From contig JAHLEZ010000044.1 of NCBI GenBank assembly GCA_020726505.1, forward strand, positions 62,001-126,000: DNA of 64,000 bases. Reading direction: 5' to 3'. Source of the stretch: Leptodontidium sp. MPI-SDFR-AT-0119. Lineage: Eukaryota > Ascomycota > Leotiomycetes > Helotiales > Leptodontidiaceae. The translations under genes were made by a program, and so were the position numbers. Of the stretch, positions 41,238 through 50,484 are shown in pieces (the first letter of the stretch is position 1; each line of letters starts with the position of its first letter). A model generated the notes under the pieces. That model did no database searches, was not told the origin of the DNA, and saw only the letters and a program-made list of their open reading frames with translations.

Positions 41238-44051
41238 TTCGTTAACTACTTACCGCGCGAAGCGCCGCCCCGCCGCCCCCAGAGCCCCCCGCGGCCTCGC
41301 CTACTCTGTTTACCCTGCCCCCTCCCCTTCCCTCGCAGGCTCGGGCCCTCCTGGCCCTCCTGGCGGCGCTGGCGGCGCTGGCGTAACTCGTCCACGAGCT
41401 AGTTCAGGCTCCGGCCGGCGCGCAGCTGCTCGAGCTCGTCGACGGCCTCCTCCTCGGTCCTCCCCCGCGCTATACGGGCGCGGACCGCGTCCCAGATAAC
41501 CTTGCGCCGACAGAACTGGACCTTGATTGTATTCCCTGGCCGCCAGCGGCTCCCCCAGCGCTCTTCGAGCTCCCTGATCGCCACCTGGCCCGGTAGCCCG
41601 TCTCGCCACTCTCGCCAGGCGTCCTTGACTGTAAAGACTCGAGCCAGGGCTGTCACGGCTGGTAAGCCTGGCTCGATGAGAGGCGCGAGAGGGAAAGGCG
41701 TAGGCGCAGGCGTAGAGACGGGCGCTGTTACCGTGTCCGCTGTTAATATCCCCGGCCCTGTGCCTAAGTAGCTCGTGACTGAGGTTATCGTCGTAGTAAT
41801 TGGGACTTGGCCTTGTACGAGGGCATCGAGGCTGCTTTGCAGAGCCTACAGTCGGTCCTCGAGCCGGCCCTCGAGCCGGCCGACGAGCCGCTGCGTGCTC
41901 TGGAGGATCGCCTCGCGCGCGCTCTCGAGGACACTACTCAGCTCGGGCAGCGCGCGCTCGAGGAGTAGGCTCCGTGGCTCGCTCGGCCCTATAGCGTCGG
42001 CCTGGACGAGTAAGGCGAACTCGTCCCAATCTGGCCCGTAGAAAGGGGCGTAAGCGAAAAACGGCAGCGCGGGGTAGCGAGGCTGTAAGACAGCGAGGTC
42101 TTGTAAGAGGACGACGCGGAGGCGCCGTAGGAGCTTAAGGAACCCGTCGCCAGCGAGGTCATCTTCGTCGAGGCCGCCCTGCGCCCAGGTACACCGGCGC
42201 GCGCGCGCCTCAAAGCGGGCCTCCCACTCCTCGAGCCAGGGCCAAAGCTGCTTCTGGAGGGCGTACGGCGGCTCGTGGGCAGCACGCGCGAGGAAGTAGT
42301 CGCCAGTAGACGTTGAAAAGCCGGCGACGATACGCATAAACTGCCGCGGTAAGTGTGTAAGGTAAGCCTGGCAAAGGACGCTCTGGTTCCAGCGGCCAGC
42401 TTGCGAGATCTGCGCGAGCGAGCTGCCGTGCGTTTCTGCGCTCTGCGCGCCTACACGCCGCGGCAGGTGCGTCTTCTTCGTCGAGACGACCCCGGCTGCG
42501 CCAAAGACACGCCACGTCTCTTGAAGCTGCGTCGGGTACGAGAGCTCTTGCTCACGGTCCTGGCCAACGAGCACTTTGATTCGGTACCAGTCGCTCCGCT
42601 GGCGGAAAGACGGCGGCGCCTCGCCAGCGATATGCCAGCGCCAGAAAAGGAGCTGTGCGAGGGCGCCCTGCGTACAGAATAACGGGTCCTTGTGTCGAAG
42701 GGAGCCCATGAACTCCTTCTTCGCTGTCTTATTTAACTTGCCGTCTCGCAAGAGAGTGACGAGGCAGCTACACGGCGTCGGGCCCTCTGTTAGCGGGTAA
42801 TCGAGCAGAGAGAGGTCTGCTAGCTCCATCTTCCGCCGGTTTTCGCCACGCAAGAGGTAGTAGTGCCCGAGGAGCAAGTCGAGCCTCGTTCGCAAGTTCT
42901 GCGGCATAAGCGCGGCTCCAGAGAGCAAGACGTCTTGAATCCGCAGCCACTCTTCGGGCGAGTAGCCGGCCTGGATCCCGTCATTGCCTCGGTCCTTAAA
43001 GGTCTCCCGATCAAGCTTGCCACGCTGGCGCGCCCGCTGCTCGAGGAAGCCCCGGACAGCCGCACCGCGAGGGTTCTCGGTATTGTGGCTACCGTGAGCG
43101 ACCTGTAGTCGCCAGAGCTCGATTACAGCAGCAATATACGCGTCAACTGTCCCTTTCGTAAGTAACGAGCCCTCGCCGCTACTACTACTGCTGCCTCTAC
43201 TACTGCTGTCGCCAGTCGTACCCGGCTCTCGAGCGAAGGCCTCCGGGAGCACGTAGCCCTCGCGGTCCTCCGCCAGCAGCTCTGCGATCTCCGCGAGCGG
43301 GACCTCGAGGGTCTGGGCGAGGCTCTTGGCCTCGAGCAGCGCTGCCGCCTCCTGGTCATAGTCACCCGCCCCCTTCCTCTTCTGCTGCTTCTTCGTCGAC
43401 GGCTTGCCGGCTGGCTTGACGCGCCGGAGGAGGACGTCCTCCTTTAGCCAGGCGGCTAGTTTGTCTGGGGTCACGAGCTCGCCGTCTGGCCAAGTATAGA
43501 ACGAGCCGTCCTGCGCGAGCCGCGGCTTGCTGCACCAGTTCTAAAGAGCGGCTCTATTAGCTAGCTAGCCACACATATATACACACGAGGGAGGGGGAGG
43601 GGGACGTGCCTTCCACTCCTGCTGCTTCGACCGGTAGCTGCGTGCCGTATTGTCCGGCTGCTCGTCCTTCTTCGCCTTCAGGCCAGCGCGGCGGGCCTCC
43701 TGCGCGCGCGTCGTCGCGGCGGCGTACGAATCGTCCATGGCTGTCGTCCGTCTCTGTCTCGGGGTGCGGTGGTTTGGCAGTTTGTTGACACACGCGGACG
43801 CGAGGGGGAGAGGTGATAAGTAGCACGCGCAGTCCCCGCGCCGCTTATCACAAGGCGCGCACGCGATTTCACGGCGCGCCGCCCGCGGCCGGTAAGCAGG
43901 TCACGGGACCCAAGCGAGGGGGGCGCGCGGTGTCGCGGGTTGCGGCGCAACTGCGCGGGCCCCCGATAAGCTCAGAGAGAAGGTTCTTCGACAAGAAGAG
44001 AGGGGGCGGGCTCGGAAAAACACTAACCCCGAATCGCCGTAAAATTCGTTA
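41238..44051 (-). mobile_element. Crypton (tyrosine-recombinase DNA transposon), about 2.8 kb
   Basis: A GC-rich island in AT-rich surroundings encodes one spliced recombinase gene on the minus strand. It has no terminal inverted repeats, as expected for Cryptons. The word TTCGTTA occurs at 41238-41244 and 44045-44051, close to where GC content changes, and may be the short direct repeat produced by recombinase-mediated insertion. The boundaries are therefore tentative. No RIP signature apart from a single nonsense codon in the gene. Confidence 0.65.
41399..43738 (-). pseudogene. Crypton tyrosine recombinase with GCR1_C domain, one nonsense codon
   Basis: Exon 1 is 43738-43610 (43 codons ending QQEWK). 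Exon 2 is 43540-41399, and together they give 756 codons with one in-frame TAG at 41846-41848. The 69-nt intron uses GCACGT...TTTAG, a GC-AG pair, with CTAAT as branch; this joins QEWK to NWCSK in phase. A GT donor (GTATAT at 43583) would also keep phase but adds nine residues. The recombinase core shows catalytic candidates Arg about 274 (LLRGENRR), His about 401 (THLPRR), Arg about 426 (QAGRW) and nucleophile Tyr about 436 (CQAYLTHLP). After the TAG (between DRL and ALQSS, so probably CAG before), the frame continues into a GCR1_C-type DNA-binding domain (WREWRDGLPGQVAIRELE, WGSRWR). The stop would remove that domain. Fungal Cryptons carry just this pairing. Confidence 0.85.
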
Positions 44052-44246
44052 GTCCCGTGATTTCTGCCTGAGGATCTAGTCGGGGGTCGATCGAAGGACG
44101 TTCGCGTTTTACTCGGTGTTTCAATTTCGAAGGCTTCGTGTGAGCCGCTGGCGAGCACCCATGTTTAGCTTGGCCACGATATTCAGGCTTAGTCACGTAT
44201 GTGGCGCACAATGGTCACGTTTGTGGGGTAAGTGCGGGCCTCTCGT
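44052..44246. other. Short spacer between Crypton and TIR element
   Basis: About 200 bp without feature. Ordinary composition. Confidence 0.3.
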
Positions 44247-44248
44247 TA

Positions 44249-44267
44249 CCTCAGGCACTCAGGCCAT
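44249..44267 (+). repeat. Left terminal inverted repeat
   Basis: CCTCAGGCACTCAGGCCAT, preceded by TTA. Exact reverse complement of 55494-55512. Confidence 0.9.
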
Positions 44268-44340
44268 CATGTCGAAGACTACTCCTAATACGGTTAATTG
44301 CTAAATCACATGACGTCCTCGACCAAATGGCCTGAGTGCC
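44254..44340. repeat. Left-end hairpin: inverted internal copy of the TIR
   Basis: GGCACTCAGGCCAT (44254-44267, within the TIR) is repeated inverted as ATGGCCTGAGTGCC at 44327-44340, a perfect 14-bp pair with a 59-nt loop. It mirrors the structure at the right end. Confidence 0.85.
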
Positions 44341-44495
44341 GTGTCCTGATTTTTGGGCCTGTGCGGAAATATTTCGTACGAAATAGAAGACCATCTTAAA
44401 ACCCATTTTCATCCACAACCACACACTGGACAGTCCATTGAATAGATTCATTCGATTTCTCTACTCATATTCTACAACTGATTGAATTTTTGATC

Positions 44496-47226
44496 ATGTC
44501 GGGCCAAAACCAGCGTCGTCAGAGTATCCGGTTGAACCCGCCTACTACTTCACCCCCACCAAGTCCACAGCGAATTGCTTCTTCTAACACGACTAATGGA
44601 CGCCGCCAAAGGGCAAGGGGGTCTCAGAGACAGAGCAAAGCACAGCGGGTAGACGAGATATGTCAATTCATGAGGAAAAAGGACATCACGTTACGAGAAT
44701 TCATCCAAGTCTACGTCACAACTCAAGGTTCTGGTGGCTACGGTGAACGTCCTGCCACGCGCGCCAAACGGCTTGCTGAGGCTATCTATGGTCAGCCAGA
44801 GGTCTTAGATGCGCTGCGAGAACATCCCGCATCTGGTACAGCAGGAATTGTCACTGTCAAAGCTCTCAGGAAGGAGATGAAAGCACTAGAAGAGGCCGGA
44901 GATATGTTCAGTGCTTATCAAGTCGACCGCGGACAGGAGAAGACTTCACAGGATGGCATTAGGCAGGAGGAACGGCCTGGAGATGGCCAGAAACTCGAGG
45001 ACTACGAGTGCATACTTGGCGATATGCAATTCGAGGACATGTCCAAGCAAGTCAACACTCGCGCTCCTCTTCTATTTGGACTGCTCAATGGTCTCATGGG
45101 GCCCAAGATAAAGAGACAAGATCGAGCACCACGAGATCCTTCTAAATTCAACCATAGGATTGCGATCATCACGTCCATTCTCTGCTATTCTCGAGCCTCG
45201 GAAGGAAGCAACAAGTTTCCCCGCGTCTTTGGTGCCTTTCTGCACTCCAATGGCGTGAAACGACGTGTTCTAGATCTATTTCACCAGTTCGGGCTCTGTG
45301 AAGGCTATAAAGGGGTCCACAAGCATCTTGAAACCGTGGCAGAACAAGCAAAGGCATCATCAATGTCTCTTAGTATGGACGTCGACTGATTGCAAGTAGG
45401 GGACAGTCCATCGATATGGCCAGCAGCTGGATGCTTGTGTTGTGTATGACAATTTCGACTATCGAGAAGGTGTCAAGCATCAGCTCATTTCAAACCACGC
45501 AGAAATGCGCTCTGTGACAACGGGCAAGGTTTTCAGAGGTGTTGACATCCCCTCGGGGGGATTGAAGAAGTCAATGCTGCACCACGAGGTTCCACTTACA
45601 ATAGAGGATCTTCTATACTCTCCTGGTGCAGCAGTATATGACGAGACTGCCGCCAAGATTGACGCCTACTATATAGCGGAGGCAATCCGAACAGCATATC
45701 CAGAATCGGTCAAATCTATCTTCGCTAAGTCCGACATTCCTTACCCCTCTATGCCAGCAGTCGAGTTGCTTGAGCTTCGAAAGACAGATAGCAAGACGCT
45801 TGGTCCGATTCTCTTCAACGAAGGTACTCTGGATGGCTCCTACGAGGTTGTGGAGAGTATCTATAAACACCAATTCCAACTGGATGACACAGAGTTTGAC
45901 AACCGTCTATTCTTGGCATTTGGCGATCAGAAAACCTCTTCACTCATCCGATCTATGCAGGCTGAACAAGTAGACGCATCTGCAGCATACGACAGAAAAG
46001 ACTGGCTGATAGGAGTCGCTGCTCTGTTTCACCTGCGCATGAACTTCCTCTGGCTCATGCAAAGGACACACTACGGAAATATGGAGCAGCAAGATGCCTC
46101 AACACTCTACCACAACATCAACTTCTGGGGACGCAAGAACATTCCCGCAGACCGTGCAGCCTTTCAGGTTCTGGAGGAGCTGGTTCTTCATAGTTTCGAT
46201 GCTCGCGTTGCTGGCCTTCTTTATACCCGTCTCGAGCAGTGCGGCATCGATACCTCGGAACAAGGTGATGTTGACCATGCAATTCAGGACATGAATGCCA
46301 AAGGCTTCATAGATCTAGTAGAAGATGTTCGCAGATCAGCTTTCGAACCGCAAGCCTGGCGACCATCCAAGGAGAAATACGCCAACAACACGGTTGACGA
46401 GGAGTTCCTTAGTCATGCTCGATACCTTCAACAGATGATTGTGTACAAGACCTTGAAGTATGGCATCAAGAACGGAGACATAGGGCTCATTGATCGAGTC
46501 ATTGGCGTCTGCTGCTTTTACTTCGAGGGAACTGGGCAATCAAACTACGCATTCGAGATGCTCTATCTAAAGCGGCTTACCAGCACTAAAGCTTGTGACA
46601 AGGAGCTCCGGCGCGCAATACTTTCAAATAGCCTCGTTAATCCACACGGCCGTCGGGACACCTGGCAAGAAGTCGATCGTAGCCTTGAATATCTGAACCT
46701 GGAGCTGAAAAGAGAGCTTTGGGCTCGTCGAACGTCGACTTTTGGATTGGATGCTCTATTCAAGACTACATCGTTGACAGCGGAATATACTGTTCGTCTA
46801 CGTAAGGCCATCGAGAAGGCATTTGCTCGGAAGGACAACTCCAGACATTCTGTGCCTTCCCCAGTTGATGATATTCATACATTAGCGTTCGAGTTGGCAT
46901 GCGATTCGATCAAATTGTATGAGGGCGGCAGAGCAGCAAGGCACCAAGCGCCAGACATACATACGATCGGGCTCGAAAGAGTGGCAACAAAAAAGCTGGA
47001 AGTGTTTAACGCCAAGGTCATGAGAGATGAAGATCGAATTATAGTGCCACCGTATGAAAGGAGAAGAGCCACCGCTGATCTAGATCCCGATAGTGACGCG
47101 ATGGCGATATTGGTATGTATATTCTAATGGAGTTTCTAGTCTAGTGCTAATACATATCGACAGCCCTTGGAAGACAGAGATGGAACCAATGAATGGGGTT
47201 TGCTTTCAGATATCGAGTCGGAATAA
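44496..47226 (+). CDS. DUF6589-domain protein, candidate transposase (878 aa)
   Basis: Model: exons 44496-45380, 45424-47112 and 47164-47226. Intron 2 is clear (GTATGT, branch GCTAATAC, CAG; 51 nt). Intron 1 is short (43 nt, GTCGAC...CCAG) and less certain, but some splice here is needed to join the two frames. The N-terminus is basic and Ser/Pro-rich (RRQSIRLNPPTTSPPPSP), suitable for DNA contact or nuclear import. The region after exon 1, with VVYDNFDYREGVKHQ and MRSVTTGKVFRG, is the recognisable DUF6589 signature; a DUF6589-type alpha-rich body follows, and the tail is acidic (LDPDSDAMA, then LLSDIESE). No RIP stops. The gene starts about 230 bp inside the left TIR and ends 5 bp from the helicase stop. 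DUF6589 has no proven biochemistry that I know of; its position between TIRs suggests transposase function. The Asp in YDNFDY may be catalytic, but that is a guess. Confidence 0.75.
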
Positions 47227-47231
47227 CCCAT

Positions 47232-50087
47232 CTACAATACGTACTCTTTGTGGTTATAACGGCTATTCTTGCCTTTCTCGCTGCGAGGACTTCGCCGTGC
47301 ATTAGAGTCCAGAACGCTAAGTGCAACCCGTTTCGTCGTAACTCCTTCCCCTCGACTCGATGCGGGACGTTTCGACAACCGATTGCTATCATTTGCAACA
47401 GGGACCTCATTCTTACTGTCTTCGAAAACAGAAGATATGGGAGAAGAGCAATCCACATTTGTGGTAAGTATCATCGACCCGCTCGTAGATGTGCAGGACG
47501 AGTTGACTGGTGCTGTAGCCATTGATCGAGCAGGTTGAGAAAGAGAGCATGAGGCTGATCTCTCTCTTGCCTGGGCAATGATTCGCTCGAGCGATGAAGA
47601 ATATTCTTCTCGCTCACGCAAGAATGACGCTCTTCGTTCCTGGTCAGGAGTCATCGGAATCTCTGCTTCGACAGACACCCTTCTTTCTTGGGGCATTTGC
47701 TGCTTAGTGGTGCGAGGAACTTGTCTGTCAATGGATGTTCTTCGTTGAAACTGCTGCTTAGTGGTGCGAGGAGCTTGTCGCTCGAGTGATGCGCTTTGTT
47801 GAAACTGCTGCTCAGTAGTAAGAGGAGCTTGTCTCTCGAGAGATGCTCTTCGTTGAGACAGCTGCCCACTAGTGATTTCAGGTTCAATTGACGGTATCGC
47901 TCTGTTTGGCGGACATGGAGAATATGAGGCCGAACTCTCCCTTGCACGAGCAATAACTCGATGTAGAGAAGAAATATACTCATCTCTCTCCTGCAGGAAT
48001 GACGTACCAATTTCCTGTGGCGTGGAATGCTCACTTTCCGATGATCCTGTCTGTGCTCGTGACATGGACCCTTGAGCCGCAGCTGCTATTCCTAGCCTGC
48101 TAGCTCCGGGCCAGTTCCTCACTACATAGGACTTGATATTATTGAACTCTTTGAATAGCTCGTCGCAATGCTCTTTCAACCAAGTTGATTTCACAAACTT
48201 ATTCAACTCAGCGGGCGAGCGGATGTTCGCATACTCTGTGGATAACAAGATCCATTCGCTCTTCTGCGTAAGGAGCCGCACAGAAATCTCAGGCTTCACC
48301 ATCTGATGTGTCGAATTGACGACGTCGTCTCCCCAGAGAACCAGGCGATCATGAAACGCTCCTGATGCCGTTCCAGCTTGTGGTTTCCGAAGACTAGGTG
48401 CGATATCCCATGGGAAAGGTACCGTCCGGAATAGGCGGGGATTGCATACATTACAACACTCGTCCGGTTCTGGAGCAGGTAATCGAGATGCTGGATCGGA
48501 CAAACTCTCTTGTACCCAACCCATCAGGATTTGGCGTAGGCATGTGGACCGATTGACAAGATTGTATAGCGCAGGGGAGTCATTGTACAAGTCTGTTCGG
48601 CGCTCTCTCTCTGTCTTGCGTCTGCGCTGCTCCTCTGGCACATCACAGTTAATATCGCCTGTAGCAACATCCGATTCATTATCTGGAATATCGCCGTCCA
48701 CCCCTGCTTCACCAGAGTATGACCGAGCCAACCTGCTCGTGCTGGAAGGACGTCTGAAAGCTGACGGCGTCTGACTGCTGGGCATCATCGCACTTCTTGT
48801 CGATGTGATCCTGTCACCTATAGCCCAGCTTTCCACCAGGAAGATAGCCTCTCCTTTGATGCCAGCCATTCTAGCTGCACGGCCAAACCGTTGGATAAGG
48901 ACACATAAGAGCCGGTCTAGAGGGAAGCCGTATTGGACGACTCGTTTGACGTCAGAGAGATCTACTCCCGTCCCCAATGATTCTGTGGCCACCATGATTC
49001 GAATCTTAGAATCCGCCTTCGAGAACTCGTCGTATATGGTATTCTTATCATTCAGAGTGGTGTGTGAGTGGTAGACTTGGATGATCTGCCTGCAGTCGCG
49101 GTCCTTTATGGCCCCAGCTGACAATTTCTGGAGCCACTCACGCAGACATTCCGCACATTTTTGGATATCACGTCGGGAGTCTATAAAGATCACAGTCTTT
49201 GGAATCCTCTCTGGTGTTGGCAAGCCATCTGTCATGGCATGTAGGAGAACAAAGAACAGACTTGTGAATCTCTTTGTTGTTCGTGGCTGGATTGCTTCGA
49301 CGATCAACTTAATCTCTGGCCTGTCGACGGACGAACGAAAGAACTCGCAGCTGGCTTGGAAGCCCGCCATCTTCCTCGCAATATCCAATGTCTTCTGGTC
49401 CAATGTGGCAGAGCAGCCAAACCAAGGGACATCTCCTCCTAATCTTCGACGGAGGAGACAGAGTTGTGCATACTGTGGACGGATACCACTCCCCCATAGA
49501 GCAACCAAATGGAGCTCATCCACTGCCACGACAGAGACGCGCCTCTTAAAGGATGGGTTCCTTGCTATCGACCGAAACCAACCGGCTGCGATCTCTGGAC
49601 CCATAATGAGATGAGTGTACACCCCCATCTCAATATCTTGGGCCAATGTATCAGTCTTGTCCGTCTTGCCATTGATAAACACGGATCTCGCGCCAGGAAG
49701 CCTTTGGATCTTGATGCACTGCTCCTGTCCAATTCGATCCAAAGGGATGATGATAAGGCCGATGCCACCGTGACAAAACAACGGCGCTGCCTGGAATATG
49801 ACACTCTTGCCGAAAGATGTCTTGGCTGCAAGGAGCAGATCTTCTTTCTTGAATACCAAATGCCATATAGCATCTACCTGCTTTTGACGAGGCTCGAACG
49901 GGTAGAGATGGCGCTGCATGCCTGCCCGAATGATGCCCTTCTGCACTTCCCCAGACGCGTATCTTGCCTTCTCGACCAGACCCTGTATAGCCAGCATACT
50001 TGTGGTGTTTTCGGCATCATGAACAAGATCTCTTGTGTCGTTTGTGGTCTCTCGTCGCCGTCTTCGAAAACTCGCCCTGCTTCGCAT
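47232..50087 (-). CDS. RecQ-like superfamily II DNA helicase (951 aa)
   Basis: A single uninterrupted ORF from an ATG. Helicase motif I is AAKTSFGKSV (about residues 87-96), with Ser-Phe where canonical RecQ has Gly-Ala/Ser-Gly. Motif II is VDELHLV (about 189-195, DExH box) and motif III GCSATLD (about 224-230). Motif V is TESLGTGVDLSDVKRVVQYG and motif VI QRFGRAARMAG. A RecQ-type zinc-binding region follows, with C.RQILMGW and later CCNVCNP. The C-terminal third is low-complexity, with repeats of the form RRASLERQAPLTTEQQ, and ends in a basic tail. No HRDC domain seen. It converges on the DUF6589 gene and lies inside the same TIR pair, so it probably acts in the transposition of that element, for example by unwinding ends or repairing the donor site. 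A telomere-linked RecQ origin is an alternative, but no subtelomeric tandem repeats flank it. Confidence 0.9.
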   Translation of the reverse strand: MRSRASFRRRRRETTNDTRDLVHDAENTTSMLAIQGLVEKARYASGEVQKGIIRAGMQRHLYPFEPRQKQVDAIWHLVFKKEDLLLAAKTSFGKSVIFQAAPLFCHGGIGLIIIPLDRIGQEQCIKIQRLPGARSVFINGKTDKTDTLAQDIEMGVYTHLIMGPEIAAGWFRSIARNPSFKRRVSVVAVDELHLVALWGSGIRPQYAQLCLLRRRLGGDVPWFGCSATLDQKTLDIARKMAGFQASCEFFRSSVDRPEIKLIVEAIQPRTTKRFTSLFFVLLHAMTDGLPTPERIPKTVIFIDSRRDIQKCAECLREWLQKLSAGAIKDRDCRQIIQVYHSHTTLNDKNTIYDEFSKADSKIRIMVATESLGTGVDLSDVKRVVQYGFPLDRLLCVLIQRFGRAARMAGIKGEAIFLVESWAIGDRITSTRSAMMPSSQTPSAFRRPSSTSRLARSYSGEAGVDGDIPDNESDVATGDINCDVPEEQRRRKTERERRTDLYNDSPALYNLVNRSTCLRQILMGWVQESLSDPASRLPAPEPDECCNVCNPRLFRTVPFPWDIAPSLRKPQAGTASGAFHDRLVLWGDDVVNSTHQMVKPEISVRLLTQKSEWILLSTEYANIRSPAELNKFVKSTWLKEHCDELFKEFNNIKSYVVRNWPGASRLGIAAAAQGSMSRAQTGSSESEHSTPQEIGTSFLQERDEYISSLHRVIARARESSASYSPCPPNRAIPSIEPEITSGQLSQRRASLERQAPLTTEQQFQQSASLERQAPRTTKQQFQRRTSIDRQVPRTTKQQMPQERRVSVEAEIPMTPDQERRASFLREREEYSSSLERIIAQARERSASCSLSQPARSMATAPVNSSCTSTSGSMILTTNVDCSSPISSVFEDSKNEVPVANDSNRLSKRPASSRGEGVTTKRVALSVLDSNARRSPRSEKGKNSRYNHKEYVL

Positions 50088-50323
50088 GGAAAATACGAAC
50101 GCAGCATGTGCTCAATAACACGGTAGACACGTAAATCCCGACCGAGGAAAGCGTTATACGGTATCCTATAGCATTCTACTGATCTTTGATGGCGTTTCTC
50201 TAGACTCTTCTGGCCTTGAGGGCAGGAACGGTGGTTCGATTGCGATTTTGACGCGGTCTGATTTACCACCAATTAGCGTTTTTCACAAGAAACAAGTAGG
50301 CAAGTTTAAAAAAATCGTAATAT
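50088..50323. other. Putative promoter region of the RecQ-like gene
   Basis: Short upstream sequence before the Helitron boundary. The Helitron insertion displaced whatever lay further upstream, up to the right TIR, by about 4.9 kb. Confidence 0.35.
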
Positions 50324-50484
50324 CTAGACGAGTTTTGAACAGCTCGCTGTCGCTCGCTGGCGTGAGATTTGAGATAAAAGAGAGGATTTACGGACACTTA
50401 CGGATAAGTATAAATAATAACGGGTAAGATAAAGGAAAAGGAATCCGTAAATGGCTCGTAAATGGCCCGTAAATGAACCGAAAA

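Noticed and set aside
41238..44051. Starship-type captain recombinase
   Set aside because: The recombinase pairs with a GCR1_C domain and a short element, which is Crypton layout. No DUF3435-type captain text and no large cargo polarity.
44373..44386. ATTTCGTACGAAAT palindrome near the left end of the TIR element
   Set aside because: A single short palindrome, not matched at the right end; no evidence that it is functional.
49509..50126. 205-codon plus-strand ORF opposite the helicase gene
   Set aside because: Antisense shadow of the RecQ-like coding region without any recognisable features.
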